From: Candidatus Roizmanbacteria bacterium RIFCSPHIGHO2_12_FULL_38_13
GTDB taxonomy: Bacteria; Patescibacteriota; Microgenomatia; UBA1406; GWC2-37-13
Direction: 5' to 3'
NCBI GenBank assembly: GCA_001789555.1
Contig: MFZZ01000009.1
Coordinates: 1,093-47,549 of the forward strand
DNA: 46,457 nucleotides
Shown here: piece after piece, positions 24,009-32,576 of the stretch
Layout: the number at the start of each line of letters is the position of its first letter
How positions within the stretch are numbered: the first letter of the stretch is position 1
Notes under the pieces: model-generated
The model's database searches: none
What the model was told of the DNA's origin: nothing
The model's input: the letters and a program-made list of their open reading frames with translations, nothing else
Made by a program: the position numbers and the translations under genes

Positions 24009-25589
24009 TTATTTTTTTTTAAAATGAAATATGATTTCAGAATAAGGAGACTTATCTCTCTCTGTTCTATTCAAAACTGGTCTTTTAAATGTATTGATAA
24101 TTTTTAATCCTGATTTTTCAGCTATTCTAGGATATAAATTATATTTGTCGTTTGCAACAAGTAAAATATTAAAATCGTCTGCTAAGTATTTTTTACAATT
24201 TAAAAGAACTTCAGAAATACCTTCAATATAAGATTTTTTTGCTTCCTCACCTTGACCTTTATAAAGAGGTCCTATTTCTAATTCATCTTTTCTCTTGAAT
24301 CCAAATAAATCATATGCATAGGCATGCTGTTCATGATAGTCTATTTGCCCTACATACGGTGGCGAGGTAAAAATTCCACTTATTTTTTGTTTCTTGAATA
24401 TTTCATAAAGATGTTTATCTCGTTTCTTTAATTCCTCTTCAATGTTAACAGTTCTAGAATCTGAAGAAATAACTGAAAATCTTGCATTTGTCTTAATTTT
24501 CTTAAACTCTTGCAAGCGGCTAAGAGTGTCATTTGCATATCTTGCAAACCAATATTTAATCGAAAATAAAGGTTTACAAATTTTTTTATGCTTATAACAA
24601 TAATATGTTGCCAATTGTGGTTCTATTAGAGTAGCTAGATCAGAATGAGTAGTGGCCCGGCAAGATCTTATTGTCCTACTAAGAACAACGGCTATAATAC
24701 GCCTGTTATTTCTATTCTTGATTTTTTTTACTAAACTGAAAGCAAAATCTATTTCGTCTCGTACGTTTTTAATATACCATTTATCTAAAAAAGATTTATC
24801 AAACTGTTGTTTTAACTTAATATTATATTTCTTTACAAGGTTGTTGTAAATATTTAAAAATTCATGCTCATTTATCCTTGCGTACTTATTTTCATTAATG
24901 ACTCCCTTGTTTAAATCATATTTAAATTTAGGAGACGGAAAAAATCTTGAATTGAATTCATAAAGCTTATTATAAAGCTCCCGCTCAAAATTATTTATAT
25001 TTTCATTCGTTTCAAAAGTGGTAATTCTATATATAATGTGCTCAATTTCTTTTTCTAAAGAATTAAAGTCATAATCGTTTAGCTTAACTTCAGTTATCAA
25101 ACTATTAAATCTGGAAATATCTACACCCACAGAGTGCATCCCCAACTCATTACCTTGGACTAATGTTGTTCCAGATCCTGCAAATGGATCAAGAATTATG
25201 TCTCCTTTGCTAAAATAAATCTTTTTTTTAAAATTATCAGTATGATCGTCAATAAAATATCCAACAAGTTGAGGAATAAACTTACCTTTATAAGGATGGA
25301 GTCTATGAACATGTTTTGTAGTGTCTTTCTCTCTCAAGTGATCAAATGAAAGCTCCCAATTTAAATCTTGCCCTAATTTTTTTTTCCAATTTATTTCACG
25401 AAAACCATTAAACGATTTATAGTAACCCTTTAGATCTTCAATATTTACTAATGTACCTCCATTATCTCCATGCTTTTTTATTTTTCCATACTGGATAAGG
25501 TAAGAAATATTAGATGAAGTAATATCTCGTGATAAATATTCACTTGCCCATTTGCTTGCTTCATTGATGGATACTAAATTCTGACTCAT
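24009..25589 (-). CDS. Type II DNA methyltransferase (N4-cytosine or N6-adenine)
   Basis: 526 residues. An N-terminal helix-turn-helix-like segment (ISYLIQYGKIKKHGDNG) comes first. The SAM site is DPFAGSGTTLVQGNELG at 134-150. About 265 residues of probable target recognition sequence come next. The catalytic motif SPPY is at 409-412 (GIFTSPPYVGQIDYHEQ). Motif I before recognition domain before motif IV is the alpha-class order. It protects the host from the partner nuclease. TACAAT lies 8 bases before the ATG. Confidence 0.88.
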   Translation of the reverse strand: MSQNLVSINEASKWASEYLSRDITSSNISYLIQYGKIKKHGDNGGTLVNIEDLKGYYKSFNGFREINWKKKLGQDLNWELSFDHLREKDTTKHVHRLHPYKGKFIPQLVGYFIDDHTDNFKKKIYFSKGDIILDPFAGSGTTLVQGNELGMHSVGVDISRFNSLITEVKLNDYDFNSLEKEIEHIIYRITTFETNENINNFERELYNKLYEFNSRFFPSPKFKYDLNKGVINENKYARINEHEFLNIYNNLVKKYNIKLKQQFDKSFLDKWYIKNVRDEIDFAFSLVKKIKNRNNRRIIAVVLSRTIRSCRATTHSDLATLIEPQLATYYCYKHKKICKPLFSIKYWFARYANDTLSRLQEFKKIKTNARFSVISSDSRTVNIEEELKKRDKHLYEIFKKQKISGIFTSPPYVGQIDYHEQHAYAYDLFGFKRKDELEIGPLYKGQGEEAKKSYIEGISEVLLNCKKYLADDFNILLVANDKYNLYPRIAEKSGLKIINTFKRPVLNRTERDKSPYSEIIFHFKKK

Positions 25590-26061
25590 ATTGATTTATT
25601 GTAACAAAATCTACAATAGAATTTATGTTATTACATCATAGAACAATTCTCACCCTCTCCTAAAATAATAAATCGCCGAGCAATGGCAAGGGTTACCGCA
25701 TAATTGTGAGAATGCTATCAAATCCGAGATTAGTAAAAAGCGGTTGAGATGAATCAGATTCGATAAATATTTGTTCCGCCATTTCAAGTATATTTTACAA
25801 CAACGTTGCATCATAGGAGTTCGACCGAGCGCCGATGCCAGTCTTTTTTCAATACTAGCTTAATGGCTCCTCTATCGTTTTTTTCGATCAAGTCGGAAAA
25901 AGGATGGGACCTGCAGATTACAAATAGAACCGCAACTCCAGGAGCAATAATCACTATCACTATGCCACGAAACGATAGAAACACTTCATAACAAAAAAAC
26001 AACCCACCCTTTCAGGTGAGTTGTTAAACTAATTAAATTAGTTTATGTGAATCTGACACAC
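25590..26061. other. 472-base gene-poor gap
   Basis: No credible gene, tRNA or CRISPR is seen. It contains an 8-base inverted repeat ATTCTCAC (25646-25653) / GTGAGAAT (25706-25713) and, at its right end, the terminator of the 26062 gene. The short ORFs here (25806 plus, 25811 minus) lack ribosome sites and overlap each other; they could be decayed remnants. Confidence 0.6.
25993..26025 (-). terminator. Intrinsic terminator after the secreted-protein gene
   Basis: Minus strand AACAACTCACC-TGAA-AGGGTGGGTTGTT followed by seven T residues. It is 36 bases past the stop of the 26062 gene. Confidence 0.85.
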
Positions 26062-26514
26062 TTATGGGTGAATCTGTGAACCTTGTCCACCAATTGAGTA
26101 AACGTATGGAGTTGCTCCATAAGCATCGTCTGCATCAAATCGATCTCCCCATATCTCAACGTATCCGTTGGAACATTTTGTGTTATTAAAGACTGTTCCA
26201 AAATCAAGATAAGGTGTTTGTCCATAGTCACCAGACCATTTTACGAGTATTTTGCATGTACCGTAATCCGCAGGATAACCGAAAAGTGTGGCGGGGCCAT
26301 TTAATGTATAAATTCCCTGCTCCTCACCAGAATTACCGATAGGCTTACAACCATACAATTCAGCTCGTGTTCCTGTTCCAAGAATACCGTAAGGATCAGT
26401 TACAGTCGTACTACAATCTATGTCTGCACTTGGATTAGCCGCAAATGACGGAATAGCCATGCCAAGCATCACTGCAGTTGCAGTTGCTCCTATTAATATT
26501 TTTTTGAAATTCAT
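26062..26514 (-). CDS. Small secreted protein of unknown function
   Basis: 150 residues with a clear Sec signal peptide (MNFKKILIGATATAVMLGMAIPSFA, cleavage probably after FAA). The mature part is Gly/Asp/Tyr-rich with several cysteines (DCSTT, LYGCKP, YGTCKI, TKCSNGY) that could form two disulfides. A full AAGGAGGTGA ribosome site precedes the ATG and a terminator follows, so it is a monocistronic, probably well-expressed gene. No family recognised. Confidence 0.8.
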   Translation of the reverse strand: MNFKKILIGATATAVMLGMAIPSFAANPSADIDCSTTVTDPYGILGTGTRAELYGCKPIGNSGEEQGIYTLNGPATLFGYPADYGTCKILVKWSGDYGQTPYLDFGTVFNNTKCSNGYVEIWGDRFDADDAYGATPYVYSIGGQGSQIHP

Positions 26515-26585
26515 TTTTTTTCACCTCCTTTCTTTTTCATAGTAAAAAAAGTATACTATATTCGATGTTACTATGTTTCGATTTC

Positions 26586-26614
26586 TTACCTATTTCCTAA
26601 ATATCATGTATAAT
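26586..26614 (+). promoter_or_regulatory. Candidate promoter of the RRM gene
   Basis: TTACCT (26586-26591), 17-base spacer, TATAAT (26609-26614). The -10 is perfect and the -35 is weak. It would give a leader of about 105 bases before the RRM gene. Confidence 0.55.
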
Positions 26615-26727
26615 GTAGGGTATATACGTGAACCAACTTCTAAAATGCTTTCTAATAAATACGTTTTAAAGGAACTTCAATGTATTTTTAATCATTCAAA
26701 CTAATGTGAAAGGAGGTGTTAGCAATA

Positions 26728-27033
26728 ATGGATAAAAACAAACTATTTGTAGGCAGTCTGCCTTGGTCTGTTACTGGTGACCAGCTACGTGAACTTTTCG
26801 CAACATATGGCGAAATCACAGACGCAGTCGTCATCTCTGACCGAGATACAGGACGCTCAAAAGGATTTGGGTTCGTAACATTTGCTTCCGAAGAAAGTGC
26901 CCAAAAAGCACTTGAAATGGACGGCAAAGAAGTAGAAGGACGAACAATCGTCGTCAACGTCGCCAAACCTCGTGTTGATCGTGGAGGATTTAGAGGAGGC
27001 AATCGTAGTGGTGGTTTTAGACGAGATCGATAA
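26728..27033 (+). CDS. RRM-type RNA-binding protein
   Basis: 101 residues: one RNA recognition motif with RNP2 LFVGSLPW and RNP1 KGFGFVTF, then a Gly/Arg-rich tail (DRGGFRGGNRSGGFRRDR). This is the small Rbp type of cyanobacteria and other bacteria, thought to bind single-stranded RNA. I choose the ATG at 26728-26730, preceded by AAAGGAGGTG at normal distance; the track GTG overlaps that ribosome site. Flanked by its own promoter and terminator. Confidence 0.93.
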   Translation: MDKNKLFVGSLPWSVTGDQLRELFATYGEITDAVVISDRDTGRSKGFGFVTFASEESAQKALEMDGKEVEGRTIVVNVAKPRVDRGGFRGGNRSGGFRRDR

Positions 27034-27052
27034 AATCAAAACAACAATAAAA

Positions 27053-27104
27053 GGGGTGTGTGTGGAATCAAAAGATTTTACTATACACCCCGATTATTTT
27101 TTTT
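27053..27104 (+). terminator. Intrinsic terminator after the RRM gene
   Basis: GGGGTGT (27053-27059) pairs with ACACCCC (27085-27091), with an inner AATC/GATT stem, followed by eight T residues at 27097-27104. It overlaps the 3' end of the convergent glycosyltransferase gene. Confidence 0.78.
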
Positions 27105-28162
27105 GTCATATCTTCAAACGAAAACATTTTCGTTATATCGGGGTAATGAAATGCTTGCGGGTTTTTCAGAAATGTCATCAGTTTTTCGGTAATATCATCT
27201 ACATTTTTTGGGTCAAAGGTCAAATAACTATCTCCTAAAAGCTCATGAAACACAGGTAAGTCCGAGGCGATGATCGGAGTATCGAAATATGCAGCTTCAA
27301 CAAGCGGAAGTCCGAAGCCTTCGGAAAGACTCGGATTAACGAGCGCCATCGCCTTTTTATAAAAAAATACCAGGTCTTTCATATTTCCGGTGTGGTAAAA
27401 ATGGATGCTTTCAATTCCGCTTTGCTCGACGTCGGATTGCATTTTGTCGGCAAAATAATTATCGGGTCCGACTAAAATGAGATCGATGTTGTTTTGATCA
27501 AGTTTTATGAATGCTTCAATCAGTTTATCAACATTTTTGTGCGGGTAAAAATTGCCGACATATAGAAAAAAAGGTTTCTTAAACTTGTGCCGAAGTTCCA
27601 GATTTTCAGAAGACTGCATGAGCCGATAACTCACTCCCTCGTAAATCGGCAGTAATTTTTTTTCATACTTTTTCCCAAAGATTGTTATTATCTGATCTTT
27701 TACCCACTGGGTTGGAGTGATGATCGTCATGGCATTTTTTACTTGTGAACCAAGGACATAGCGAAACGCCGCGTGTTTGAGTTCGTATGCCAGCCATGGC
27801 ATGGTCGAGGCACGTCCGGTTTTGTGAACGAGCGGAGTAATGTCGTGAATGGTCGCGACAAATGGCCGACGATAAAGAACCGGGTAACTGAAGTAAGTAA
27901 AATGCATGAGGTCCAAATGATCATTCATTAGGCTGTTATAAAACACCGTCTGCTCGGAAAAAGTATGCCATTTGGAGGTGACGATACGTTTGGTAAACAG
28001 CTTGTTACTGATCTCTACTTGGCTGGCATCCTGCTCCATCACATAAACATAGAACAACATTTCATCGGGTGCGAGTTTTTGCAGATAATAAAGAAAGTTA
28101 TTGAGATAAACTCCGACACCTGTTTGGAAATATAGCCGCGCATCAATACCGATTTTTTTCAT
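27068..28162 (-). CDS. GT4-family glycosyltransferase
   Basis: 364 residues from the ATG at 28160-28162 (MKKIGIDARLYFQTGVGVYLNNFL). The C-terminal donor domain shows LYVGNFYPHKNVDKLIEAF, then PSLSEGFGLPLVEAAYFDTPIIASDLPVFHE with the EGFGLP glutamate pattern. It transfers a nucleotide-activated sugar in surface glycan assembly. The track start is a TTG inside the upstream repeat. The 3' end overlaps the RRM terminator. Confidence 0.92.
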   Translation of the reverse strand: MKKIGIDARLYFQTGVGVYLNNFLYYLQKLAPDEMLFYVYVMEQDASQVEISNKLFTKRIVTSKWHTFSEQTVFYNSLMNDHLDLMHFTYFSYPVLYRRPFVATIHDITPLVHKTGRASTMPWLAYELKHAAFRYVLGSQVKNAMTIITPTQWVKDQIITIFGKKYEKKLLPIYEGVSYRLMQSSENLELRHKFKKPFFLYVGNFYPHKNVDKLIEAFIKLDQNNIDLILVGPDNYFADKMQSDVEQSGIESIHFYHTGNMKDLVFFYKKAMALVNPSLSEGFGLPLVEAAYFDTPIIASDLPVFHELLGDSYLTFDPKNVDDITEKLMTFLKNPQAFHYPDITKMFSFEDMTKKIIGVYSKIF

Positions 28163-28173
28163 AGTTGTCAATC

Positions 28174-28233
28174 GTCATTCCCGCGCAGGCGGGAATCTAA
28201 TAACTGGATCCCGGATCGAAAGTCCGGGATGAC
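28174..28233. repeat. Two-hairpin palindromic repeat between two glycosyltransferase genes
   Basis: Left stem ATTCCCGC-gcag-GCGGGAAT and right stem ATCCCGGA..TCCGGGAT, bounded by GTCAT and ATGAC. It fills nearly the whole gap between the genes and shares its plan with 19368-19454. Confidence 0.88.
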
Positions 28234-28236
28234 GGG

Positions 28237-29133
28237 TTAGGAAATTTGTGATTTGAGTTTAATCAAATTATAAATTAACTGATTCGTAATCCATGCGTGT
28301 TTTGGCGCATAATGTTTTTTGTAAAATATTTTCATGGCATCGTAGAAGTACCTTTTCGTCATTTCATGAGTTTTCTTATCCTGTGTTCCCAGTCCACTTT
28401 GGTACTTGAGATGCAAAACCGAGTATTTTGGATAATAAACAATTTTATAACCCTTTTCCTTTAATCTGAATGAAAGATCGAGATCCTCACCGTACATAAA
28501 AAAATCTTCGTCAAAACCCGAGACTTCTTCAAAAAGTTTCTTCTTGACCAAATAAAATGCTCCGCTTGGCGAATCGATCTCATGAGTTTTTGTCAGGTCA
28601 TGATATGTCAGGTGATAACCTCCGAAAATCTCGTTTATGGCAGGGATCGATTTTGTCAGCGCCTCGAGTTTGCTGTAGTAACAAAAAGAATTCCAGATAG
28701 TTGGAAAACCGCGGTGTGAAGCAGGATCGATGCTTTTATTTTCGAGGATGACCTTCACGGTCAGCGCCGCTATGCTACCGTCAGAGTCAAGATGATCCAA
28801 AAGCTCCTGCCAGTTTATAGAGTCTATGATCACGTCGGAGTTTAGAAACAGCAAATTCTCCCCTTTTGCGAGACGTGCCGCCTGATTATTGCCTCGGGTA
28901 AAACCCGAATTTTTGGAATTAAAAATTATTTGAACATTTATATGACTTGTGTTTACAGTTTTTTTAAAATCAGCAAGTATGTCTTGTGAACCGTCTGAAG
29001 AGGCATTGTCGACAACGATGATTTCGCTTTCAAGTGATGGAGTTTTTTTAAGAGTTTTGAAAGCCGATTGTAAACAGCTTTTGGTGATGTCACGCGTATT
29101 ATACGAAAGAACGATGATCGAGAGTTTGGGCAT
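28237..29133 (-). CDS. GT2-family glycosyltransferase
   Basis: 298 residues, GT-A fold. Starts LSIIVLSYNTRDITKSCLQSA; IIVVDNASSDGSQD is the nucleotide site, LLFLNSDVII is the DxD-like position, and ASHRGFPTIWNSF then GAFYLVKKKLFEEVSGFDEDFFMYGEDLDLSFRLKEKGYKI follow, a rhamnosyltransferase-like signature. No membrane helix. Probably acts with the adjacent GT4 on a surface polysaccharide. Confidence 0.92.
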   Translation of the reverse strand: MPKLSIIVLSYNTRDITKSCLQSAFKTLKKTPSLESEIIVVDNASSDGSQDILADFKKTVNTSHINVQIIFNSKNSGFTRGNNQAARLAKGENLLFLNSDVIIDSINWQELLDHLDSDGSIAALTVKVILENKSIDPASHRGFPTIWNSFCYYSKLEALTKSIPAINEIFGGYHLTYHDLTKTHEIDSPSGAFYLVKKKLFEEVSGFDEDFFMYGEDLDLSFRLKEKGYKIVYYPKYSVLHLKYQSGLGTQDKKTHEMTKRYFYDAMKIFYKKHYAPKHAWITNQLIYNLIKLKSQIS

Positions 29134-29153
29134 ACGATACTATGATAACATCT

Positions 29154-29603
29154 TTAGCGTTTCGGTGATTGCTTTTGTCTTCGTGCCTTACCGCCAGTGC
29201 CGACTTTGCGTCGCTCGCGGACACGCGGATCACGAGTAAGCAGACCTTGGGTCTTGAGAACGGGTCGATACTCTTCACCGGCTTTACAAAGGGCTCTCGA
29301 GATACCAAGGATGATGGCCTCAAGTTGGCCATTTGGTCCGCCACCAGATACTTTGATACTAATGGCAAATCTGTCGGCATTTTTTGTCAGGGTAAGCGGT
29401 TCCATATATCTTTTCTCTTCATATTGGTGAAGAAAAATTTGTTTTGCCTGTTTTCCGTTTATGACCATATCACCGGCCTTGATCTTGGTACCTTTTAAGG
29501 TAATACTGCCCTTGGTAGCAAGATACAGTCTGACTCGAGCAACAGATTCTTTGCGCCTTCCGACTGCTTCATAATATTTGACGTCTTTAGATTTCTTTGG
29601 CAT
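29154..29603 (-). CDS. rpsI: 30S ribosomal protein S9
   Basis: Its C-terminal tail (RKVGTGGKARRQKQSPKR) reaches the P site of the 30S. Family landmarks are YEAVGRRKESVARVRLY, VSGGGPNGQLEAIILGISRAL and LLTRDPRVRERRKVG. 149 residues, with a short N-terminal extension. The normal last two basic residues are KR. It follows rplM by 2 bases, the usual L13-S9 pair. Confidence 0.96.
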   Translation of the reverse strand: MPKKSKDVKYYEAVGRRKESVARVRLYLATKGSITLKGTKIKAGDMVINGKQAKQIFLHQYEEKRYMEPLTLTKNADRFAISIKVSGGGPNGQLEAIILGISRALCKAGEEYRPVLKTQGLLTRDPRVRERRKVGTGGKARRQKQSPKR

Positions 29604-29605
29604 AT

Positions 29606-30037
29606 TTATTTTTGGAACTTATTGACATAAGTGTGCTCCGACGCTTCAAAAATATATAATCTTGCAAGTCGCGGATCGCGAAACTTGTTTTTCGGCAACA
29701 TACCGGTAACCGCATGTCTTATGATTTCGCGGGGATTTGTACTCTGCATGCGAGAAAAGGTGGTTTTACGCTGACCACCTGGATAACCGGAATAATATGT
29801 ATATGTTTTTTCCAGTTCCTTTTTTCCCGATACTTCAATATTTTTTGCATTTATGACAACCACATAATCTCCTTGATCAAGATATGGTGCATAAGTAACC
29901 TTACTTTTGCCAATGAGATGTTTGGCTATCTGGGTCACTGCTCTTCCCAAGGTCTGATCTTTGACATCAACAAGATGCCAAGATCTTGCGATTTCTTTTT
30001 CCTTGATCGATCTGGTTGATGTTGTCTTTTGTATCAT
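29606..30037 (-). CDS. rplM: 50S ribosomal protein L13
   Basis: Early 23S-binding assembly protein. Landmarks: RSWHLVDVKDQTLGRAVTQIAKHLIGK, DYVVVINAKNIEVSGKK, RKTTFSRMQSTNPREIIRHAVTGMLPKN. 143 residues, normal length. Located 18 bases after rplQ in the common alpha-operon continuation. Confidence 0.96.
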   Translation of the reverse strand: MIQKTTSTRSIKEKEIARSWHLVDVKDQTLGRAVTQIAKHLIGKSKVTYAPYLDQGDYVVVINAKNIEVSGKKELEKTYTYYSGYPGGQRKTTFSRMQSTNPREIIRHAVTGMLPKNKFRDPRLARLYIFEASEHTYVNKFQK

Positions 30038-30055
30038 ATTTTATTCAATATTCAA

Positions 30056-30565
30056 TTAAATCTTCTCTTCTTTAGTCTTTTTAGTTTTAGCTTTAGATTT
30101 TTTATTTTCAACAGCTTGTGGTTTTTCTTCCTTGTCCTTCGTAGCTTTTCCTCCAGAGGCGGATCCGCCTGTGGCGGAAGCGGATGAGGATTTTTCCCAC
30201 TCGACGACAATCGGATGTGCCCACTCTACTCTCGAGATCTGTGCCCCATCGGTCACCCTTGAGTTCAGTCTGATAACTCGTACATATCCGCCGGCGATCT
30301 TGGCAAAAGCCGGGCCAACCTGTTTAAACATGATCTCGCTTACAATCTGTTTTGGAAAAAACTGCAAAAGATAATTTTTATTGCTTTCCGTCTTTTCCCG
30401 ACTTTTTGAGATCACGCGTTCAAGATGACTTTTCAAAGCTTTAGCTCTTGCATGCGTGGTTGTAAGTTTCGCATTTTGCAAAAAATTCAACATCATTTTG
30501 CGAAACATCATCCTGTTAGCATCAACGCCCTGTCTGAATTTTGTGTTTTTTACTCTATGTCTCAT
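30056..30565 (-). CDS. rplQ: 50S ribosomal protein L17 with repeat-encoded tail
   Basis: 169 residues; the core (RHRVKNTKFRQGVDANRMMFRKMMLNFL, RAKALKSHLERVISKSR, RVIRLNSRVTDGAQ) is the usual ~115. The last 50 residues are an extra Ser/Gly then Lys/Glu-rich tail. The Ser/Gly part (SSSASATGGSASGGK) is encoded by a near-perfect palindrome at 30153-30174. The tail probably extends from the ribosome surface. Confidence 0.93.
   Translation of the reverse strand: MRHRVKNTKFRQGVDANRMMFRKMMLNFLQNAKLTTTHARAKALKSHLERVISKSREKTESNKNYLLQFFPKQIVSEIMFKQVGPAFAKIAGGYVRVIRLNSRVTDGAQISRVEWAHPIVVEWEKSSSASATGGSASGGKATKDKEEKPQAVENKKSKAKTKKTKEEKI
30153..30174. repeat. 22-base palindrome inside rplQ
   Basis: CCAGAGGCGGATCCGCCTGTGG is self-complementary at all but one symmetrical position pair. 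It sits inside the coding sequence of the L17 tail and remains in frame. Confidence 0.88.
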
Positions 30566-30571
30566 AAAAAT

Positions 30572-31492
30572 TTACTGTAACTCTACTTCCATTTTCTTGA
30601 GTTCTTCTTCGATAAGATCTATAGATTTTTTACCTACGCCCTTCAAGTTACTTAGATCTTCGCGTCCACGAGTGACTAAGTCAGCGACGGTTTCGATATT
30701 TTCGCGAAGCAAAGCATTTATGACTCGTGATGGTAAGTTTAACTCATCAATGATGGTCTCATAAGCTTTTGGGTTCTTTTTCTCAAGCCGGGCCGCCTCT
30801 TCTTCCTCGGTCATCTGTTCGGTGGCGCTTTTTCCTTCAAAAATATTCTTAAAATGCTCCATCAATACTTGTGAAGTTTCTTTCATGGCCTCTTGCGGAT
30901 TCATACTGCCGTTGGTCCAAACTTCGACTATAAGTCTGTCATAGTTTGATTTTCGACCGACACGTGCCTCTTCGACTTGGAAATTTACCTTGGTGACAGG
31001 TGAAAATGAGGAATCGATTGCAATATAGCCAGTTTTTACTTCCTTTTCCTCTGAAGGTTCGTAACCATAACCGACCTCGACAATCGCTTCAAGATCAATT
31101 GCACCTTTTGCATCGGTTACCTCGGCGATATACTGATCGCCGTTTACAGTCTCGACTTCTCCGGTTATATCTTTGGCATAAACTTTTTTTACACCCTTTA
31201 CATTTAATTTAACTATGAATGGGCCTTCGGAAGTTGCTTTAAATCTGATCTGCTTTAAATTTAAGACAATATCAAGAACAGACTCTTTAACACCCGGAAT
31301 AGTTGTAAAAAAATGGGATGCCTTGGCAAACTTTACATACCCGATTGAGACGCCTGACAGCGAGGAAAGCAACGTCCTTCGAATGGCATTGCCGATGCTG
31401 TTGCCGAAACTTGTATGTAACGGCTCATAAATAAACTTGCCGTAAGTAGCCTCTTGTTTCTCGATCGTAATATTGAAAATTGGTTCTAACAT
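30572..31492 (-). CDS. rpoA: RNA polymerase alpha subunit
   Basis: 306 residues. The N-terminal dimer domain shows YEPLHTSFGNSIGNAIRRTLLSSLSG and LDIVLNLKQIRFK. A helical linker follows, and a C-terminal domain with LPSRVINALLRENIETVADLVTRGREDLSNLKGVGKKSIDLIEEEL is complete, so upstream-element and activator contacts are possible. Located between rpsD and rplQ as in most bacteria. Confidence 0.97.
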   Translation of the reverse strand: MLEPIFNITIEKQEATYGKFIYEPLHTSFGNSIGNAIRRTLLSSLSGVSIGYVKFAKASHFFTTIPGVKESVLDIVLNLKQIRFKATSEGPFIVKLNVKGVKKVYAKDITGEVETVNGDQYIAEVTDAKGAIDLEAIVEVGYGYEPSEEKEVKTGYIAIDSSFSPVTKVNFQVEEARVGRKSNYDRLIVEVWTNGSMNPQEAMKETSQVLMEHFKNIFEGKSATEQMTEEEEAARLEKKNPKAYETIIDELNLPSRVINALLRENIETVADLVTRGREDLSNLKGVGKKSIDLIEEELKKMEVELQ

Positions 31493-31518
31493 ATGAAAAT
31501 AAATATGTAACTTTTAAA

Positions 31519-32139
31519 TTATCGCGAATAGAATTCAACAACTAATCGCAGATTTACTTGTTTGTCAATGAGTGAACTGTCTGGTTTGCCGACCATGGTG
31601 CCGGTATCTTTTTTTAGCTCCAGCCATTCCGGCAAAATCACTTCGTTTTGCTCTCTGAATACATCAATGTAAGGAATTTTTTTTGAGTCTTCTTTAAAAA
31701 ATCCGATCTCATCTTTTGCTGAAACTCTATAAGATGCAATTGTGACCTTTTTTTTGTTGACACTGATATGTCCATGGGAAACCAGCTGTCTTGCTGCGGC
31801 ACGTGTTGGCGCAAAACCCAGACGATAGATCACATTATCGAGCCTTTTTTCCAGTAACTCCGACAAAAATACCGCCGTATTTCCGCGTTTTCTTGAGGCG
31901 ATTTTAAAATATCTTTTCAGTTGTTTTTCCGAAACATCAAAAGAGAAACGCAGTTTTTGTTTTTCACGCAGCTGTCGGCTATGCTCCGATTGTTTTCTTC
32001 GACCTTTGACTCCATGCTGTCCTGGTAAAATATTTATCTTCTTCAATAATGTAGCATGAGACTTTGAGCCCGGAGTCTTAAGTCCAAGATCGATGTTCTC
32101 ACGTCGTGACAATCTGTTTTTTGGTCCTGTATAACGCAT
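31519..32139 (-). CDS. rpsD: 30S ribosomal protein S4
   Basis: 206 residues, primary 16S binder. RYTGPKNRLSRRENIDLG at the start, the S4 RNA-binding domain with KRLDNVIYRLGFAPTRAAARQLVSHGHISVNKKKV, and a final VNLRLVVEFYSR. It is the cysteine-free form, without a zinc knuckle. In many bacteria S4 is the autoregulator of this operon. Confidence 0.97.
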   Translation of the reverse strand: MRYTGPKNRLSRRENIDLGLKTPGSKSHATLLKKINILPGQHGVKGRRKQSEHSRQLREKQKLRFSFDVSEKQLKRYFKIASRKRGNTAVFLSELLEKRLDNVIYRLGFAPTRAAARQLVSHGHISVNKKKVTIASYRVSAKDEIGFFKEDSKKIPYIDVFREQNEVILPEWLELKKDTGTMVGKPDSSLIDKQVNLRLVVEFYSR

Positions 32140-32171
32140 TATTAATTCGTAATTGATAATTTGTAATTAGA

Positions 32172-32555
32172 CTATACTCTCCTCACCTTTGGTGGCCTGA
32201 CACCATTATGTGGAATTGGTGTAATATCAACTATCTTTCCAACATCAACTGTCGAGCCTCTGATCGCTCTAAGCGAAGCCTCACGTCCCGGCCCGATGCC
32301 TTTGACAAATATGTCGGCTTTGCGAAATCCGTACTCTTCAGTCGCCTTTTTTAGCGCAAACTCCATAGTGACGGTACCGGCATAAGGAGTAGACTTGCGT
32401 GTCCCCGAAAATCCGTGCATTCCGCACGAGCTGACCACGATAGTCATACCCTTTTCATCGGTTATAGTAACCAAGGTATTGTTGAAGGTGGCGGTAATAA
32501 AAATTCTACCGTTTTCAACCGTTCTTATTATTTTTGCTCTTTTGATAGGTGCCAT
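32172..32555 (-). CDS. rpsK: 30S ribosomal protein S11
   Basis: 127 residues. Landmarks: GRIFITATFNNTLVTITDEKG, SCGMHGFSGTRKSTPYAG, FVKGIGPGREASLRAIRGS and the C-terminal DITPIPHNGVRPPKVRRV, all standard S11. It binds the 16S platform with S18 and S6. Between rpsM and rpsD as expected. Confidence 0.97.
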   Translation of the reverse strand: MAPIKRAKIIRTVENGRIFITATFNNTLVTITDEKGMTIVVSSCGMHGFSGTRKSTPYAGTVTMEFALKKATEEYGFRKADIFVKGIGPGREASLRAIRGSTVDVGKIVDITPIPHNGVRPPKVRRV

Positions 32556-32576
32556 GTGTTTGTCTATAATAATGCA

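Noticed and set aside
25811-26002. Minus-strand ORF of 63 aa with a hydrophobic segment
   Set aside because: Starts with TTG inside the T-run side of a terminator and overlaps another ORF; may be a remnant, but not supportable as a gene.
26645-26704. 19-codon ORF in the RRM leader (MLSNKYVLKELQ...)
   Set aside because: No ribosome site, no codon bias pointing to a sensed amino acid and no terminator after it.
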